Positions 55,979-64,000 of a DNA stretch of 64,000 nt are shown piece after piece. Origin of the DNA: Methylobacterium sp. FF17 (GTDB lineage Bacteria; Pseudomonadota; Alphaproteobacteria; Rhizobiales; Beijerinckiaceae). The stretch's first letter is position 1, and every line of letters begins with the position of its first letter. The DNA is taken from contig NZ_CP107532.1 of assembly GCF_025813715.1 (NCBI RefSeq), positions 1,736,001-1,800,000 of the forward strand, read 5' to 3'. The notes under the pieces were generated by a model. The model did not search any database. It had not been told where the DNA came from and was given only the letters and a program-made list of their open reading frames with translations. Made by a program: the position numbers and the translations under genes.

Positions 55979-57325
55979 ATGGCCACGCACCCCTCTCTCC
56001 TCGTCTCGGATGCGGTGGCCGCGAGCCTCGCCCGGCGGGGCATCCATTACGGCTGGGCGGTGGCCGCCGTGACCTTCCTCACCATGCTGGTGACGGCGGG
56101 CGCGGTCGGGGCCCCCGGCGTCCTGATCCTGCCCCTGCAACGTGAATTCGGCTGGGACACGGCGACGATCGGCTCGGCGCTGGCCGTGCGCCTCCTGCTG
56201 TTCGGCCTGATGGGACCCTTCGCCGCCGCCCTGATGAACCGCTACGGGCCGCGCCGCATCGTGCTCCTGGCGCTCGCGCTCATCGCGGGCGGGCTCCTCG
56301 CCTCCCTCGGGATGCGGGAGGTCTGGCAACTCGTCCTGCTCTGGGGCGTGGTGGTCGGCGTCGGCACCGGGCTCACCGCCCTGGTGCTCGGCGCCACGGT
56401 GGCGACGCGCTGGTTCTCGCACCGGCGCGGCCTCGTCGTCGGCCTGCTCACCGCGAGCTCGGCCACGGGCCAGCTCGTGGTGCTGCCCCTGCTCGCGGCG
56501 CTCACCGAGGCCCTGGGCTGGCGCGCCGCCCTCCTGGTGATCTGCGGGCTCCTGCTCACGGCGGGTCTCGGCGTGCTGGCGCTGATGCGCGACCGGCCGG
56601 AGGATCTCGGCCTGGTCCCCTACGGCGAGACCGCGCCCGCCGGGCCGGGTGCCATCGGCTCCCAAGCGACTGGAGCGATCGCCGGCGGAGCGATCGCGGC
56701 CCTGCGGGAGGCCGCCGCCGCCCGGGTGTTCTGGGTGCTGTTCGCCACCTTCTTCATCTGCGGGGCCAGCACCAACGGGCTGATCCAGACCCACTTCATC
56801 CCCCTCTGCGCCGATTACGGCATCGGCCCGGTCCAGGGGGCGAGCGTGCTCGCGGTGATGGGCGTGTTCGACTTCATCGGCACGGTGGCCTCGGGCTGGC
56901 TGTCGGACCGCTACGACAACCGCTGGCTCCTGTTCTGGTACTATGGCCTGCGCGGCCTCTCGCTGATGTTCCTGCCGTTCTCGGACTTCTCCTTCGTCGG
57001 CCTGTCGCTGTTCGCGGTGTTCTACGGCCTGGACTGGATCGCCACCGTGCCGCCCACGGTTCGGCTCACGGCGGCGCGGTTCGGGCGCGAGCGCGCCAAC
57101 CTCGTCTTCGGCTGGGTCTTCGCGGGGCACCAACTGGGTGCGGCCACCATCGCGTACGGGGCCGGGCTCTCGCGGGCGGAACTGGCGAGCTACCTGCCGG
57201 CCTTCTTCGCGGCGGGCGCGCTCTGCCTGATCGCGGCACTGCTGATCCTCACCCTCGGCCGCCCCGTCGCGGGCCAAGCCTCCGCCCCGCGCCAAGCCGC
57301 CGCCGCGCGGCCGGCCCGCGCCTGA
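55979..57325 (+). CDS. MFS transporter, oxalate:formate antiporter / monocarboxylate-like
   Basis: A 448-residue protein with 12 hydrophobic segments. HYGWAVAAVTFLTMLVTAGAVGAPGVLILPLQREFGWDTATIGSALAV is typical of OFA/MCT-like MFS members, and MNRYGPRRIVLLALAL and GWLSDRYDNRWLLFW are the loop motifs. The substrate is probably a small organic anion but is unproven. I prefer this ATG over one at 55934, which lies inside the operator candidate. Regulated by the divergent MarR gene. Confidence 0.83.
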   Translation: MATHPSLLVSDAVAASLARRGIHYGWAVAAVTFLTMLVTAGAVGAPGVLILPLQREFGWDTATIGSALAVRLLLFGLMGPFAAALMNRYGPRRIVLLALALIAGGLLASLGMREVWQLVLLWGVVVGVGTGLTALVLGATVATRWFSHRRGLVVGLLTASSATGQLVVLPLLAALTEALGWRAALLVICGLLLTAGLGVLALMRDRPEDLGLVPYGETAPAGPGAIGSQATGAIAGGAIAALREAAAARVFWVLFATFFICGASTNGLIQTHFIPLCADYGIGPVQGASVLAVMGVFDFIGTVASGWLSDRYDNRWLLFWYYGLRGLSLMFLPFSDFSFVGLSLFAVFYGLDWIATVPPTVRLTAARFGRERANLVFGWVFAGHQLGAATIAYGAGLSRAELASYLPAFFAAGALCLIAALLILTLGRPVAGQASAPRQAAAARPARA

Positions 57326-57745
57326 GACGGGCGGGGACGCAGCGCCTTCCGCCCGCCGAGCGCCTTCGGGCGATTCCGGAGCCCCGTGCTCCCTCGGCGC
57401 CCCCCTGGCGTCGCCCTGAAGCCTCACATCGTCGGCTCCGCCCGGCACCGCCGGGGATGTGGTCCGGATGATGCTAGGCGGGGCGGCACCGATGCCCCGC
57501 CGACCCGCCCTCCCGAATCGACCGAGACGCACCGGCGCCCCCGCTCTGGCGGGGTGGGCGCGTGCATGCCACAAGCCCGAATCTGCCTGTAAAAGCGGCA
57601 AACCTTGGGAAATGTCAGTGCGCGACCGAGGCGCGGGCTTGGAGGCCCTGGACCTTCCGGCCAAGGTCTCGGCACTGTCCGACACAGCACCGCCACATTC
57701 CACGGGCGCCCGCCCGTACGCCCGATCACAGGGAACGAGGACGCG
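57326..57745. promoter_or_regulatory. Intergenic region before the amino-acid ABC operon
   Basis: 420 bp without a supportable gene, between the MFS transporter and the permease gene. It has a GGCGGGGC/GCCCCGCC hairpin (57477-57501) and, from about 57560, a less GC-rich stretch that probably carries the operon promoter. No substrate-binding-protein gene or remnant is visible here. Confidence 0.45.
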
Positions 57746-58468
57746 ATGAACTACAACTGGAATTGGGGCATCTTCCTTGAACCTTCCCCGGAAGGGGCCG
57801 GAACCTACGCGGGCATGCTGCTCTCGGGCCTGCTCTGGACCGTCGTGACCGCGCTCTGCTCCTGGATCATCGCGTTCTCCCTCGGCTCGGTCATCGGCGT
57901 GATGCGCACGCTGCCTTCGAAGACCGCCAACGCCATCGGCACGACCTATGTCGAGCTGTTCCGCAACATCCCGCTCCTGGTGCAGATGTTCCTCTGGTAC
58001 TTCGTGCTGCCGGAGGTGCTGCCCGAGGCATGGGGCAACGGGATCAAGCAACTGCCCAACGCGCCGTTCTACACGGCGGTGGTGTGTCTCGGCTTCTTCA
58101 CGGCCTCCCGCGTCGCCGAGCAGGTGCGTGCCGGCATCCAGGCCCTGCCGCGCGGACAGAAGATGGCCGGCACCGCCATGGGCCTCACGGTGAACCAGAC
58201 CTACCGCTACGTGCTGCTGCCCAGCGCCTACCGGATGATCCTGCCGCCCCTGACATCGGAGTTCCTCAACAACCTGAAGAACACCTCCGTGGCCCTGACC
58301 ATCGGCCTGCTGGAGTTGACCGCGCGGGCCCGCGCCATGCAGGAATTCTCGTTCCAGGTGTTCGAGGCCTTCACGGCCGCCACCATCCTCTACGTCCTCA
58401 TCAACATCGTGGTGATCTTCACCTCCGGCTGGATCGAGCGGCGCGTCGCCGTCCCGGGCCATCGCTGA
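57746..58468 (+). CDS. gltJ: Polar amino-acid ABC transporter permease (GltJ-like)
   Basis: A 240-residue inner-membrane permease of the HisMQ/GltJ family (TYAGMLLSGLLWTVVTALCSWIIAFSLGSVIGVMRTLP; the EAA loop appears as EQVRAGIQALPRGQKMAGTAMGLT). With GltK it forms the channel of a glutamate/aspartate-type importer. First gene of a gltJ-gltK-gltL run; GAGGA precedes the ATG. Specificity inferred from similarity. Confidence 0.9.
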   Translation: MNYNWNWGIFLEPSPEGAGTYAGMLLSGLLWTVVTALCSWIIAFSLGSVIGVMRTLPSKTANAIGTTYVELFRNIPLLVQMFLWYFVLPEVLPEAWGNGIKQLPNAPFYTAVVCLGFFTASRVAEQVRAGIQALPRGQKMAGTAMGLTVNQTYRYVLLPSAYRMILPPLTSEFLNNLKNTSVALTIGLLELTARARAMQEFSFQVFEAFTAATILYVLINIVVIFTSGWIERRVAVPGHR

Positions 58469-58511
58469 GGGCCCCCAGCCCTCGCGCCTCCCCCCTTAAG
58501 GATCGCCCACG

Positions 58512-59204
58512 ATGCTCGCGAACTTCGACTTCTCCGTCATCACCTCGGCGCTGCCGTACCTGTTCCTCGACGGCATGCGCTTCACCCTGACGCTCACGGC
58601 GCTCGCCGCCGTCGGCGGCATCATCCTCGGCACGCTCATCGCCATGATGCGGCTCTCCAGCATCCCGGTGATCCCGCAGGTGGCCAAGGGCTACGTCAAC
58701 CTGATGCGGTCGCTGCCCCTCGTGCTGGTGATCTTCTGGTTCTACTTCCTGGTGCCCTATCTCGGGCAATGGGTGACGGGGGCCGACCGGCCGATGACGG
58801 TGGGCGCCTTCACCTCGTCGTTGGTGACCTTCACGCTGTTCGAGGCCGCCTACTTCTCCGAGATCATGCGCGCGGGCATCCAGTCGATCCCCAAGGGCCA
58901 GGCGGCGGCCGCCTCGGCGCTGGGGCTCACCTACTTCGCCTCGATGCGCAGCGTGATCCTGCCCCAGGTGTTCCGCAACATGACGCCCATCCTCCTGACC
59001 CAGACCATCGTGCTGTTCCAGGACACCTCGCTCGTCTACGTGCTCTCGGTCACCGACTTCCTGGGCGCGGCCTCGAAGATCGCCCAGCGCGATGGCCGCC
59101 TCGTCGAAATGTATCTGTTCGCGGCCGTGGTCTACTTCGCGGTCTGCTTCGTGGCCTCGATGGCGGTGCGCCGCCTTCAGAAGAAGATCGCCATCATCCG
59201 CTGA
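58512..59204 (+). CDS. gltK: Polar amino-acid ABC transporter permease (GltK-like)
   Basis: A 230-residue second permease (LDGMRFTLTLTALAAVGGIILGTLIAMMRLSSIP, with EAA loop SEIMRAGIQSIPKGQAAAASALGLTYFASMRSVILPQVFRN). The gene follows gltJ by 43 bp and precedes gltL by 30 bp. Intact and full length. Confidence 0.92.
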   Translation: MLANFDFSVITSALPYLFLDGMRFTLTLTALAAVGGIILGTLIAMMRLSSIPVIPQVAKGYVNLMRSLPLVLVIFWFYFLVPYLGQWVTGADRPMTVGAFTSSLVTFTLFEAAYFSEIMRAGIQSIPKGQAAAASALGLTYFASMRSVILPQVFRNMTPILLTQTIVLFQDTSLVYVLSVTDFLGAASKIAQRDGRLVEMYLFAAVVYFAVCFVASMAVRRLQKKIAIIR

Positions 59205-59234
59205 CGCCGCACCCCGAGCCTTAGGATTCCCCCG

Positions 59235-60011
59235 ATGAGCACGTCGCTGAACACGTCCCAGGCCCGCGAGACCACGGCCCCCATGATCACGATGAAGTCC
59301 GTCAGCAAATGGTATGGCGACTTCCAGGTCCTCACCGACTGCACCACCGCCGTGAACAAGGGTGAGGTGGTGGTGGTGTGCGGACCCTCCGGGTCGGGCA
59401 AGTCGACCCTGATCAAGACCGTCAACGCCCTCGAGCCCTTCCAGAAGGGCGAGATCGTGGTGGACGGCACCCCCGTGCACGACCGCAAGACCAACCTGCC
59501 GAAGCTGCGCGCCCGCGTCGGCATGGTGTTCCAGCACTTCGAGCTGTTCCCGCACCTGTCCATCACGGAGAACCTGACCCTCGCCCAGGTGAAGGTGCTC
59601 AAGCGCAACGAGGGCGAAGCCCTGAAGACGGGCCTGGCGCTCCTCGACCGGGTCGGCCTCTCGGCCCATGCCAAGAAGTTCCCGGGCCAGCTCTCGGGCG
59701 GCCAGCAGCAGCGCGTCGCCATCGCGCGGGCGCTCGCCATGAACCCCGTCGTGATGCTGTTCGACGAGCCGACCTCGGCCCTCGACCCCGAGATGGTGGG
59801 CGAGGTGCTCGACGTCATGGTGCAGCTCGCCCGCGAGGGCATGACCATGATGTGCGTGACCCACGAGATGGGCTTTGCCCGCAAGGTCGCCAACCGCGTC
59901 ATCTTCATGGACAAGGGCGAGATCGTCGAGGACGCCACGAAGGAAGACTTCTTTGGCAACGCCCGCTCGGAGCGCGCGCAGAACTTCCTCTCCAAGATCC
60001 TCGTGCACTGA
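59235..60011 (+). CDS. gltL: Polar amino-acid ABC transporter ATPase (GltL-like)
   Basis: A 258-residue ABC ATPase. Walker [10 protein letters not shown] (50-58), Q-loop HFELFPH, signature [16 protein letters not shown] and Walker [14 protein letters not shown] are intact. An ATG 16 codons later (59283) would give the usual shorter N-terminus. It ends the operon before a perfect 17-bp terminator stem; the operon has no binding-protein gene. Confidence 0.94.
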   Translation: MSTSLNTSQARETTAPMITMKSVSKWYGDFQVLTDCTTAVNKGEVVVVCGPSGSGKSTLIKTVNALEPFQKGEIVVDGTPVHDRKTNLPKLRARVGMVFQHFELFPHLSITENLTLAQVKVLKRNEGEALKTGLALLDRVGLSAHAKKFPGQLSGGQQQRVAIARALAMNPVVMLFDEPTSALDPEMVGEVLDVMVQLAREGMTMMCVTHEMGFARKVANRVIFMDKGEIVEDATKEDFFGNARSERAQNFLSKILVH

Positions 60012-60033
60012 CAGCCGCGAAGCCCCGTCGCCC

Positions 60034-60072
60034 CGAAGGGCCGGTTCCGTGAGAGACGGAACCGGCCCTTCG
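60034..60072 (+). terminator. Terminator after gltL
   Basis: CGAAGGGCCGGTTCCGT (60034-60050) and its exact complement (60056-60072) form a perfect 17-bp stem with a GAGAG loop. Little T tract follows, so termination may need other factors, but the position 23 bp past gltL is clear. Confidence 0.8.
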
Positions 60073-60246
60073 TCGTTCGGGCCCCCTGTTTTCGCGTGCC
60101 GGGCCGGACCCAGGCGGGGCGACAACGCATTATGCCCTCAAGGCCGAGACCATCGGCGGGCGGCCTCCCGAACGGACCGCGACGCCGGCGGGAGATCGCA
60201 GAGGCGTCGGAATCCTGTCGGTGCGGTCCGCACCTTGAGGGAGACG

Positions 60247-60747
60247 ATGTCCATGCCCACACGCACCACGACGATGGCCGCGCTCGCGTCGGCCTGCCTG
60301 CTCACCGGACCGGCCCGGGCCGAGGCGCCACCGGCCCTGACCGGCCTCTGGAAGCTCGTCTCCTACGAGGTCGAGGTCCGCGCCGACGGCAAGACGCAGC
60401 CGGTGATGGGCGCCCATCCCACCGGCTACGCCTACTTCACGCCGGAGAACCGCGTCTTCTTCCTGCTCTCGGGGGAGGGGCGCAAGGCCGCCGAAACCGA
60501 CGCCGAACGCGCCCAGCTGATGAAGACGCTGGTCTCCTACACCGGCACGGTGACGCTCAGCGGCGACCAGTGGACCACCCGGATCGACACGGCCTGGGAC
60601 CCGAAATGGGTCGGCACCGACCAGACCCGGACCTTCACCGTCGAGGGCCGCCGCCTGCGCGTCCTCACCCCCTGGCGCGTGATGCCGAACTGGGCCGACC
60701 AGGGCGAGACCCGCAGCATCGTCACCTTCGAGCGCGCGAAGGACTGA
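60247..60747 (+). CDS. Exported lipocalin-like domain protein
   Basis: A 166-residue protein with a signal peptide (to about ARAEA) and a lipocalin-like domain (PF13924 type): LTGLWKLVSYEVEVRADGKTQPVMGAHPTGYAYFTPENRVFFLLSGEGRK ... LVSYTGTVTLSGDQW ... RTFTVEGRRLRVLTPW. The ligand is unknown. GAGGGAG precedes the ATG; a second ATG (60253) is an alternative. It lies after the gltL terminator. Confidence 0.85.
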   Translation: MSMPTRTTTMAALASACLLTGPARAEAPPALTGLWKLVSYEVEVRADGKTQPVMGAHPTGYAYFTPENRVFFLLSGEGRKAAETDAERAQLMKTLVSYTGTVTLSGDQWTTRIDTAWDPKWVGTDQTRTFTVEGRRLRVLTPWRVMPNWADQGETRSIVTFERAKD

Positions 60748-61355
60748 TCGGGCTTCACGCTCGCAGTGCGCTTCCTCTCCCGAAAGAGAGGGGACCCGCG
60801 GCGTCGCCGAGAGCGACACAGCGTGGCGGGGCTTTCGATGCCCCTTGAGGCCCTGCCGCAACGGGGGCCGTCGTGGTCCGAACGCCGGATCTCGCCGGCC
60901 TTCACATCCGCGCTTGGGGAGAAGAGACCGATCGCCCCAGCACGAACCCAAATCCGTCCAGCACTGCTCTCCTCCCCCTTGCGGGAAGGAGCCGGAGGTG
61001 GGGGTGCGGCGCCTTACTTCGGACGTTGAGGCGCTCCTGGCGATCCGGTTCGGGGGACCTTGGGAGTGGCGCGCCGGCACCCCCACCCTGACCCTCCGGC
61101 AAGCCCAGGATGACCCAGCGTGGCAGGGCATTCGATGCCTCCAAGCGCCATAGGCGATCGCCCTACCTGTAAGGAGAGGGTGAGGGCGTGGTCCATCTCC
61201 GGAGAATCCAAATACCTCACCGGCCCCCAAAGGCGGGGAACCCGCACCAGAACCCGACCGATTCAGTCGAAAACAGCATGCTGCGGCTTCCGGTGCGGCC
61301 GGAGCGAACGCACCGCACGGGATTTCACGGGAAACAAGCCGCGCGGCCGGGCGGT
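60748..61355. repeat. Intergenic region with dispersed repeats
   Basis: 608 bp without a supportable gene. It contains a 23-bp element, AGCGTGGCRGGGCWTTCGATGCC, twice (60820-60842 and 61117-61139; 21 of 23 identical), and a GC-rich block at 60970-61006 resembling the one at 381-420. Open frames here are unlike known proteins. It looks like an accumulation of intergenic repeats between the lipocalin-like gene and the porin. Confidence 0.55.
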
Positions 61356-62849
61356 CTACTGTCCCGGCCCGCGCGCCAGCCCCGCCAGGGTGAACAGGTC
61401 GACCGAGAGCTTGGCGCCGATGACGAAGGCGTCGGGGATCGTCTTGCGACGGTACGGGAAGCGCGTCTGGTCCGGATTGATGATGTACTGGAGGTTCGGC
61501 GTCAGCCGCACCGAGGGCGCGACCTGGATGCCGTAGTTCAGTTCCATCATGATCTGCTGGCGCGGGATGGTCCGGTCGATCCCAAGGCTGTTCTGCGCGA
61601 ACACGATGTTCGAGAGCGCGAGCCGCGAGAAACGCTGGATGTTGACCACGAAGCCCACGGTGTCGAAGGGCCGGCCCGCGAAGGTGCCGGTCTGCAGCGC
61701 GCCGATCTCCAGGAAGGTATCCTCCACGAGGCGGCCCGAGGTGCCGGCCATGGCGACACCGAACACGGTCAGGCCCTGGATGCCGGCCGGGTCGGGGCGC
61801 CACACCATCTGGTCGAAGCGCGCATAGATGCCGGAGCGCCCGAACCGGGTGGCGGGGGCGAGGCCGGTGAGCACCGAGCGTTGGCCGGTCACGTCGCGGA
61901 CCGGGTCGGCGTAGTCGGAGGCGTCGTACCAGCCGCCGACGCCGTAGTTCCGGGGCAGGGGGTCGTTGGCGAAGGTGGTGGCGTAGCCGAGCTCGAACGG
62001 CATGATCGCGCCGGTGGCGCCCCGCGTCGAGAAATCGAGGCCGTTGTCGCCGAGCTGCTGGTGGCGCGGGTTCACCTCGTAGACGCCCGCATGGACGAAC
62101 ACCCGGTCGGTCAGCCAGGCCTTGGCGTGGGCGCCCCAGCTCGCGACCGGCCAGAAGGTGAAGTTCGAGGTCTTGAACACGAAGGTCGGGTTGCCGCAGG
62201 CGGAGTTCGTCTGGAAATTGCAGTAGATCGGCGAGTTGAGGAAGGCGATGTTGGCGACCAGCCGGCCGAACTCGACGATCAGCCGGTCGTCGAAGAGCTT
62301 CTGCTCGTAGCTGAGCAGGGTGAGCCGGGTGGTCTGGCCGCCCCCGAAGATCTCCTGCACCGAGGTGTTGTTGCCGATGAACCGGTCGGAGAGATTGTTG
62401 CCGTGCCGGTTCGTCACCGCGACGTGGAGGGCTCCGCCCGCGATCCCGGCGAGCCGGTTCAGGTCGGCGTCGATGCCGAAGAAGACCTGCCCCGCATAGG
62501 CGCCGCCCTGCCGGATGCCGCCGATGGGATTGGCCGCCGCCTGCCCGGTGTAGTTGGCGATGAGGTTGAGGCCGTTGCCGAGGTCGAAGGTGCCGGCCGG
62601 CAGGGTCGGGGGCGTCGCGGTCTGGCCCAGCGTGTCGGCGGCGCCGGCCGCGCTGTCGGCGCCCGCGAATCCCTGGCCGTCCGGCTGCGGCGGCCGGCGG
62701 GAAGCGCGCCGCAGGGCAGGCCGCTGCACCGTGTCCGGCAGGCCGATGCCGGTCGCTTGCGCCCGCGCTTCCGGTGCGAAGGCCAGCGCCGCGAGGCCGA
62801 GGCCCAGAGCGCTCGCTCTCAATCCCGCCACCGTCGATATCTTGCCCAT
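61356..62849 (-). CDS. OprB-family carbohydrate porin
   Basis: A 497-residue outer-membrane protein. A signal peptide (to PEARAQA) and a proline/glutamine-rich region precede the barrel. LNLIANYTGQAAANPIGGIRQGGAYAGQVFFGIDADLNRLAGIAGGALHV and the final EFGYGIQV-type MELNYGIQVAPSVRLTPNLQYIINP are characteristic of OprB (PF04966). It probably lets sugars enter the periplasm. The neighbouring fructose PTS gene on the same strand fits. GAGGGGGC precedes the ATG. Confidence 0.88.
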   Translation of the reverse strand: MGKISTVAGLRASALGLGLAALAFAPEARAQATGIGLPDTVQRPALRRASRRPPQPDGQGFAGADSAAGAADTLGQTATPPTLPAGTFDLGNGLNLIANYTGQAAANPIGGIRQGGAYAGQVFFGIDADLNRLAGIAGGALHVAVTNRHGNNLSDRFIGNNTSVQEIFGGGQTTRLTLLSYEQKLFDDRLIVEFGRLVANIAFLNSPIYCNFQTNSACGNPTFVFKTSNFTFWPVASWGAHAKAWLTDRVFVHAGVYEVNPRHQQLGDNGLDFSTRGATGAIMPFELGYATTFANDPLPRNYGVGGWYDASDYADPVRDVTGQRSVLTGLAPATRFGRSGIYARFDQMVWRPDPAGIQGLTVFGVAMAGTSGRLVEDTFLEIGALQTGTFAGRPFDTVGFVVNIQRFSRLALSNIVFAQNSLGIDRTIPRQQIMMELNYGIQVAPSVRLTPNLQYIINPDQTRFPYRRKTIPDAFVIGAKLSVDLFTLAGLARGPGQ

Positions 62850-62986
62850 TGGTCGTGCCCCCTCGAGTTTCGTGGTGTTCGCGTGGCCGGTCTTGGCGCC
62901 GGGTTGGTGGAGTGCGGCCCTCCGCGATGCGTGAGGCGTGGAGGCTTCGAAGAGGCTCCACGTCGCACCCGGGAAAGCACCGCCCC

Positions 62987-64000
62987 TCAGGCCGCCCGCT
63001 TCTTCAGGAGCCCGACGAGGAGCCCCGTCGTCAGGGTGCCGGCGACCAGCGCGATCAGGGCGCCGGGCAGGTTGGTGACCGCGTTGGGGATCGGCAGCAC
63101 GAACAGGCCGCCATGGGGCACCTTGAGCTCGACGCCGAGGCTCAGCGCGAGGGCGCCGGCCAGGGCCGAGCCCGCCACCATCGCGGGGATGACCCGGAGC
63201 GGGTCGGCCGCCGCGAAGGGGATCGCCCCCTCGGTGATGAAGGCCGCGCCCAGCACGGCGGCGGCGCCGCCCGCCTCGCGCTCGGGCTTCGAGAAGCGGG
63301 CCGGGAACAGGCGGGTGGCGAGCGCGATGCCGAGCGGCGGTGTCATGCCCCCGATCATCACCGCCGCCATCGGGGCGGTGATGCCCGACGCGATCAGCGC
63401 CGCGGAGGACGCATAGGCCGCCTTGTTGACCGGCCCGCCCATGTCGATGGCCATCATGCCGCCGAGAACGAGGCCGAGCAGCACGGCGCTGGTGCCCTGC
63501 ATGCCCTTCAGCCACTCGGTCAGCGCGGCCAGGATCGCCGCCACGGGCACGCCGACGACGTAGATCATCAGGAGGCCGCTGATCGCGGTGGCCAGCAGCG
63601 GCAGGATCAGGACGGGCTTGAGGCCCTCCAGGTTCCGGTGCAGGCGGATATGCCTGTTGAGGAAGGAGGTGGCATAGCCGGCTATGAAACCCGCCGCGAT
63701 GCCGCCGAGGAAGCCGGCCTGGAGGTTGGCGGCCAGCATGCCGCCGATCATGCCGGGCGCGATGCCGGGGCGGTCCGCGATGGAATAGGCGATGTAGCCG
63801 GCGAGTGCCGGAACGATCAGCGCGAAGGCCGCCTTGGCGCCGATCTCGCCGAGCGCGAAGCCCAGCGTGCCGGCGTGCTCGGGCTTCATGGCGTCGATGC
63901 CCCCGAGCGCGAAGGCGAGCGCGATGAGCAGCCCGCCCGCCACGACGAAGGGCAGCATGAACGAGACGCCCGTCATCAGGTGCTTGTAGGCGCCCGCCTT
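62987..64000 (-). CDS. fruA: PTS fructose-type EIIC domain protein, 3' part
   Basis: At least 337 codons are visible; the N-terminal part (probably EIIB) is beyond the right window edge. The EIIC domain has [66 protein letters not shown] and [18 protein letters not shown], typical of fructose/mannitol EIIC. It transports and phosphorylates fructose using PEP via EI/HPr. It lies upstream of and on the same strand as the OprB porin gene, 137 bp apart. Confidence 0.92.
   Translation of the reverse strand, partial: KAGAYKHLMTGVSFMLPFVVAGGLLIALAFALGGIDAMKPEHAGTLGFALGEIGAKAAFALIVPALAGYIAYSIADRPGIAPGMIGGMLAANLQAGFLGGIAAGFIAGYATSFLNRHIRLHRNLEGLKPVLILPLLATAISGLLMIYVVGVPVAAILAALTEWLKGMQGTSAVLLGLVLGGMMAIDMGGPVNKAAYASSAALIASGITAPMAAVMIGGMTPPLGIALATRLFPARFSKPEREAGGAAAVLGAAFITEGAIPFAAADPLRVIPAMVAGSALAGALALSLGVELKVPHGGLFVLPIPNAVTNLPGALIALVAGTLTTGLLVGLLKKRAA

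Noticed and set aside
1..64000. tRNA/rRNA genes, CRISPR arrays, IS elements or prophage
   Set aside because: No T-arm-like GGTTCGAATCC in a cloverleaf context, no regular spacer-repeat array, and no transposase, integrase or phage protein was recognised.

Overview
The window is a GC-rich chromosomal segment of an alphaproteobacterium, most likely order Hyphomicrobiales and probably a Methylobacterium-like organism. This rests on base composition, the core gene order (secB-timA-mltA-smr-rho-mnmE-mnmG-rsmG-parA-parB, with leuS-lptE-holA facing it), and typical families such as OhrR/Ohr, HisZ/HisG, extensin-like metallopeptidase and Hint_2. The genus is an inference. No phage, IS element, CRISPR array, tRNA or rRNA was seen.

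The main landmark is the 540-bp space between hemE (minus strand) and the PPSR/DUF299 gene (plus strand). This is the same gene pair that flanks the Caulobacter chromosomal origin. The space holds an AT-rich tract, a perfect TTAA-N7-TTAA CtrA box, several DnaA-box-like 9-mers and five GANTC sites, so I call it the putative oriC. The partition locus parA-parB lies about 46 kb away. Two strong parS-like sites flank mnmG, and three weaker ones are spread over 17.9-52.6 kb. The window therefore looks like the origin/centromere domain of the main chromosome.

Layout: 0-2.1 kb carries a CDF metal transporter (cut by the window edge) and the heme genes hemJ-hemE. 2.1-2.7 kb is the putative origin. 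2.7-8 kb has PPSR, maf, an LprI-like secreted protein, hisG-hisZ and hemH. 8-18.6 kb is a mostly plus-strand run: methyltransferase, 5'-nucleotidase, uracil-DNA glycosylase, rlmN, a gamma-glutamyltransferase, a PlsC-type acyltransferase, a DUF2125 protein and small proteins of unknown function. 18.6-24 kb is a tyrosine-synthesis block (chorismate mutase, aminotransferase, TyrC) interrupted by an LDH2-type dehydrogenase and a Hint-domain protein. 24-31.7 kb holds metX-metW, bioC, an amidase, an extensin-like lipoprotein, an RNase T2 with a coupled secreted partner, and rlmJ. 31.7-38.6 kb holds glcD, a cytochrome c, ohrR/ohr, hisS, a DUF3429 protein and an MFS transporter. 38.8-55.4 kb is the conserved secB-to-yggS core. 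55.4-64 kb is more accessory: a MarR/MFS pair, a polar amino-acid ABC transporter without a binding-protein gene, a lipocalin-like protein, an OprB porin and a fructose PTS EIIC cut by the window edge.

Regulatory elements visible by eye include strong terminators (after the cytochrome c gene, gltL and metW, and between ohr and hisS), a terminator-like hairpin in the rho leader, a pair of OhrR operator candidates, a MarR operator candidate, and several short tandem repeats. Long open frames antisense to real genes are common because of the GC content and were not annotated.
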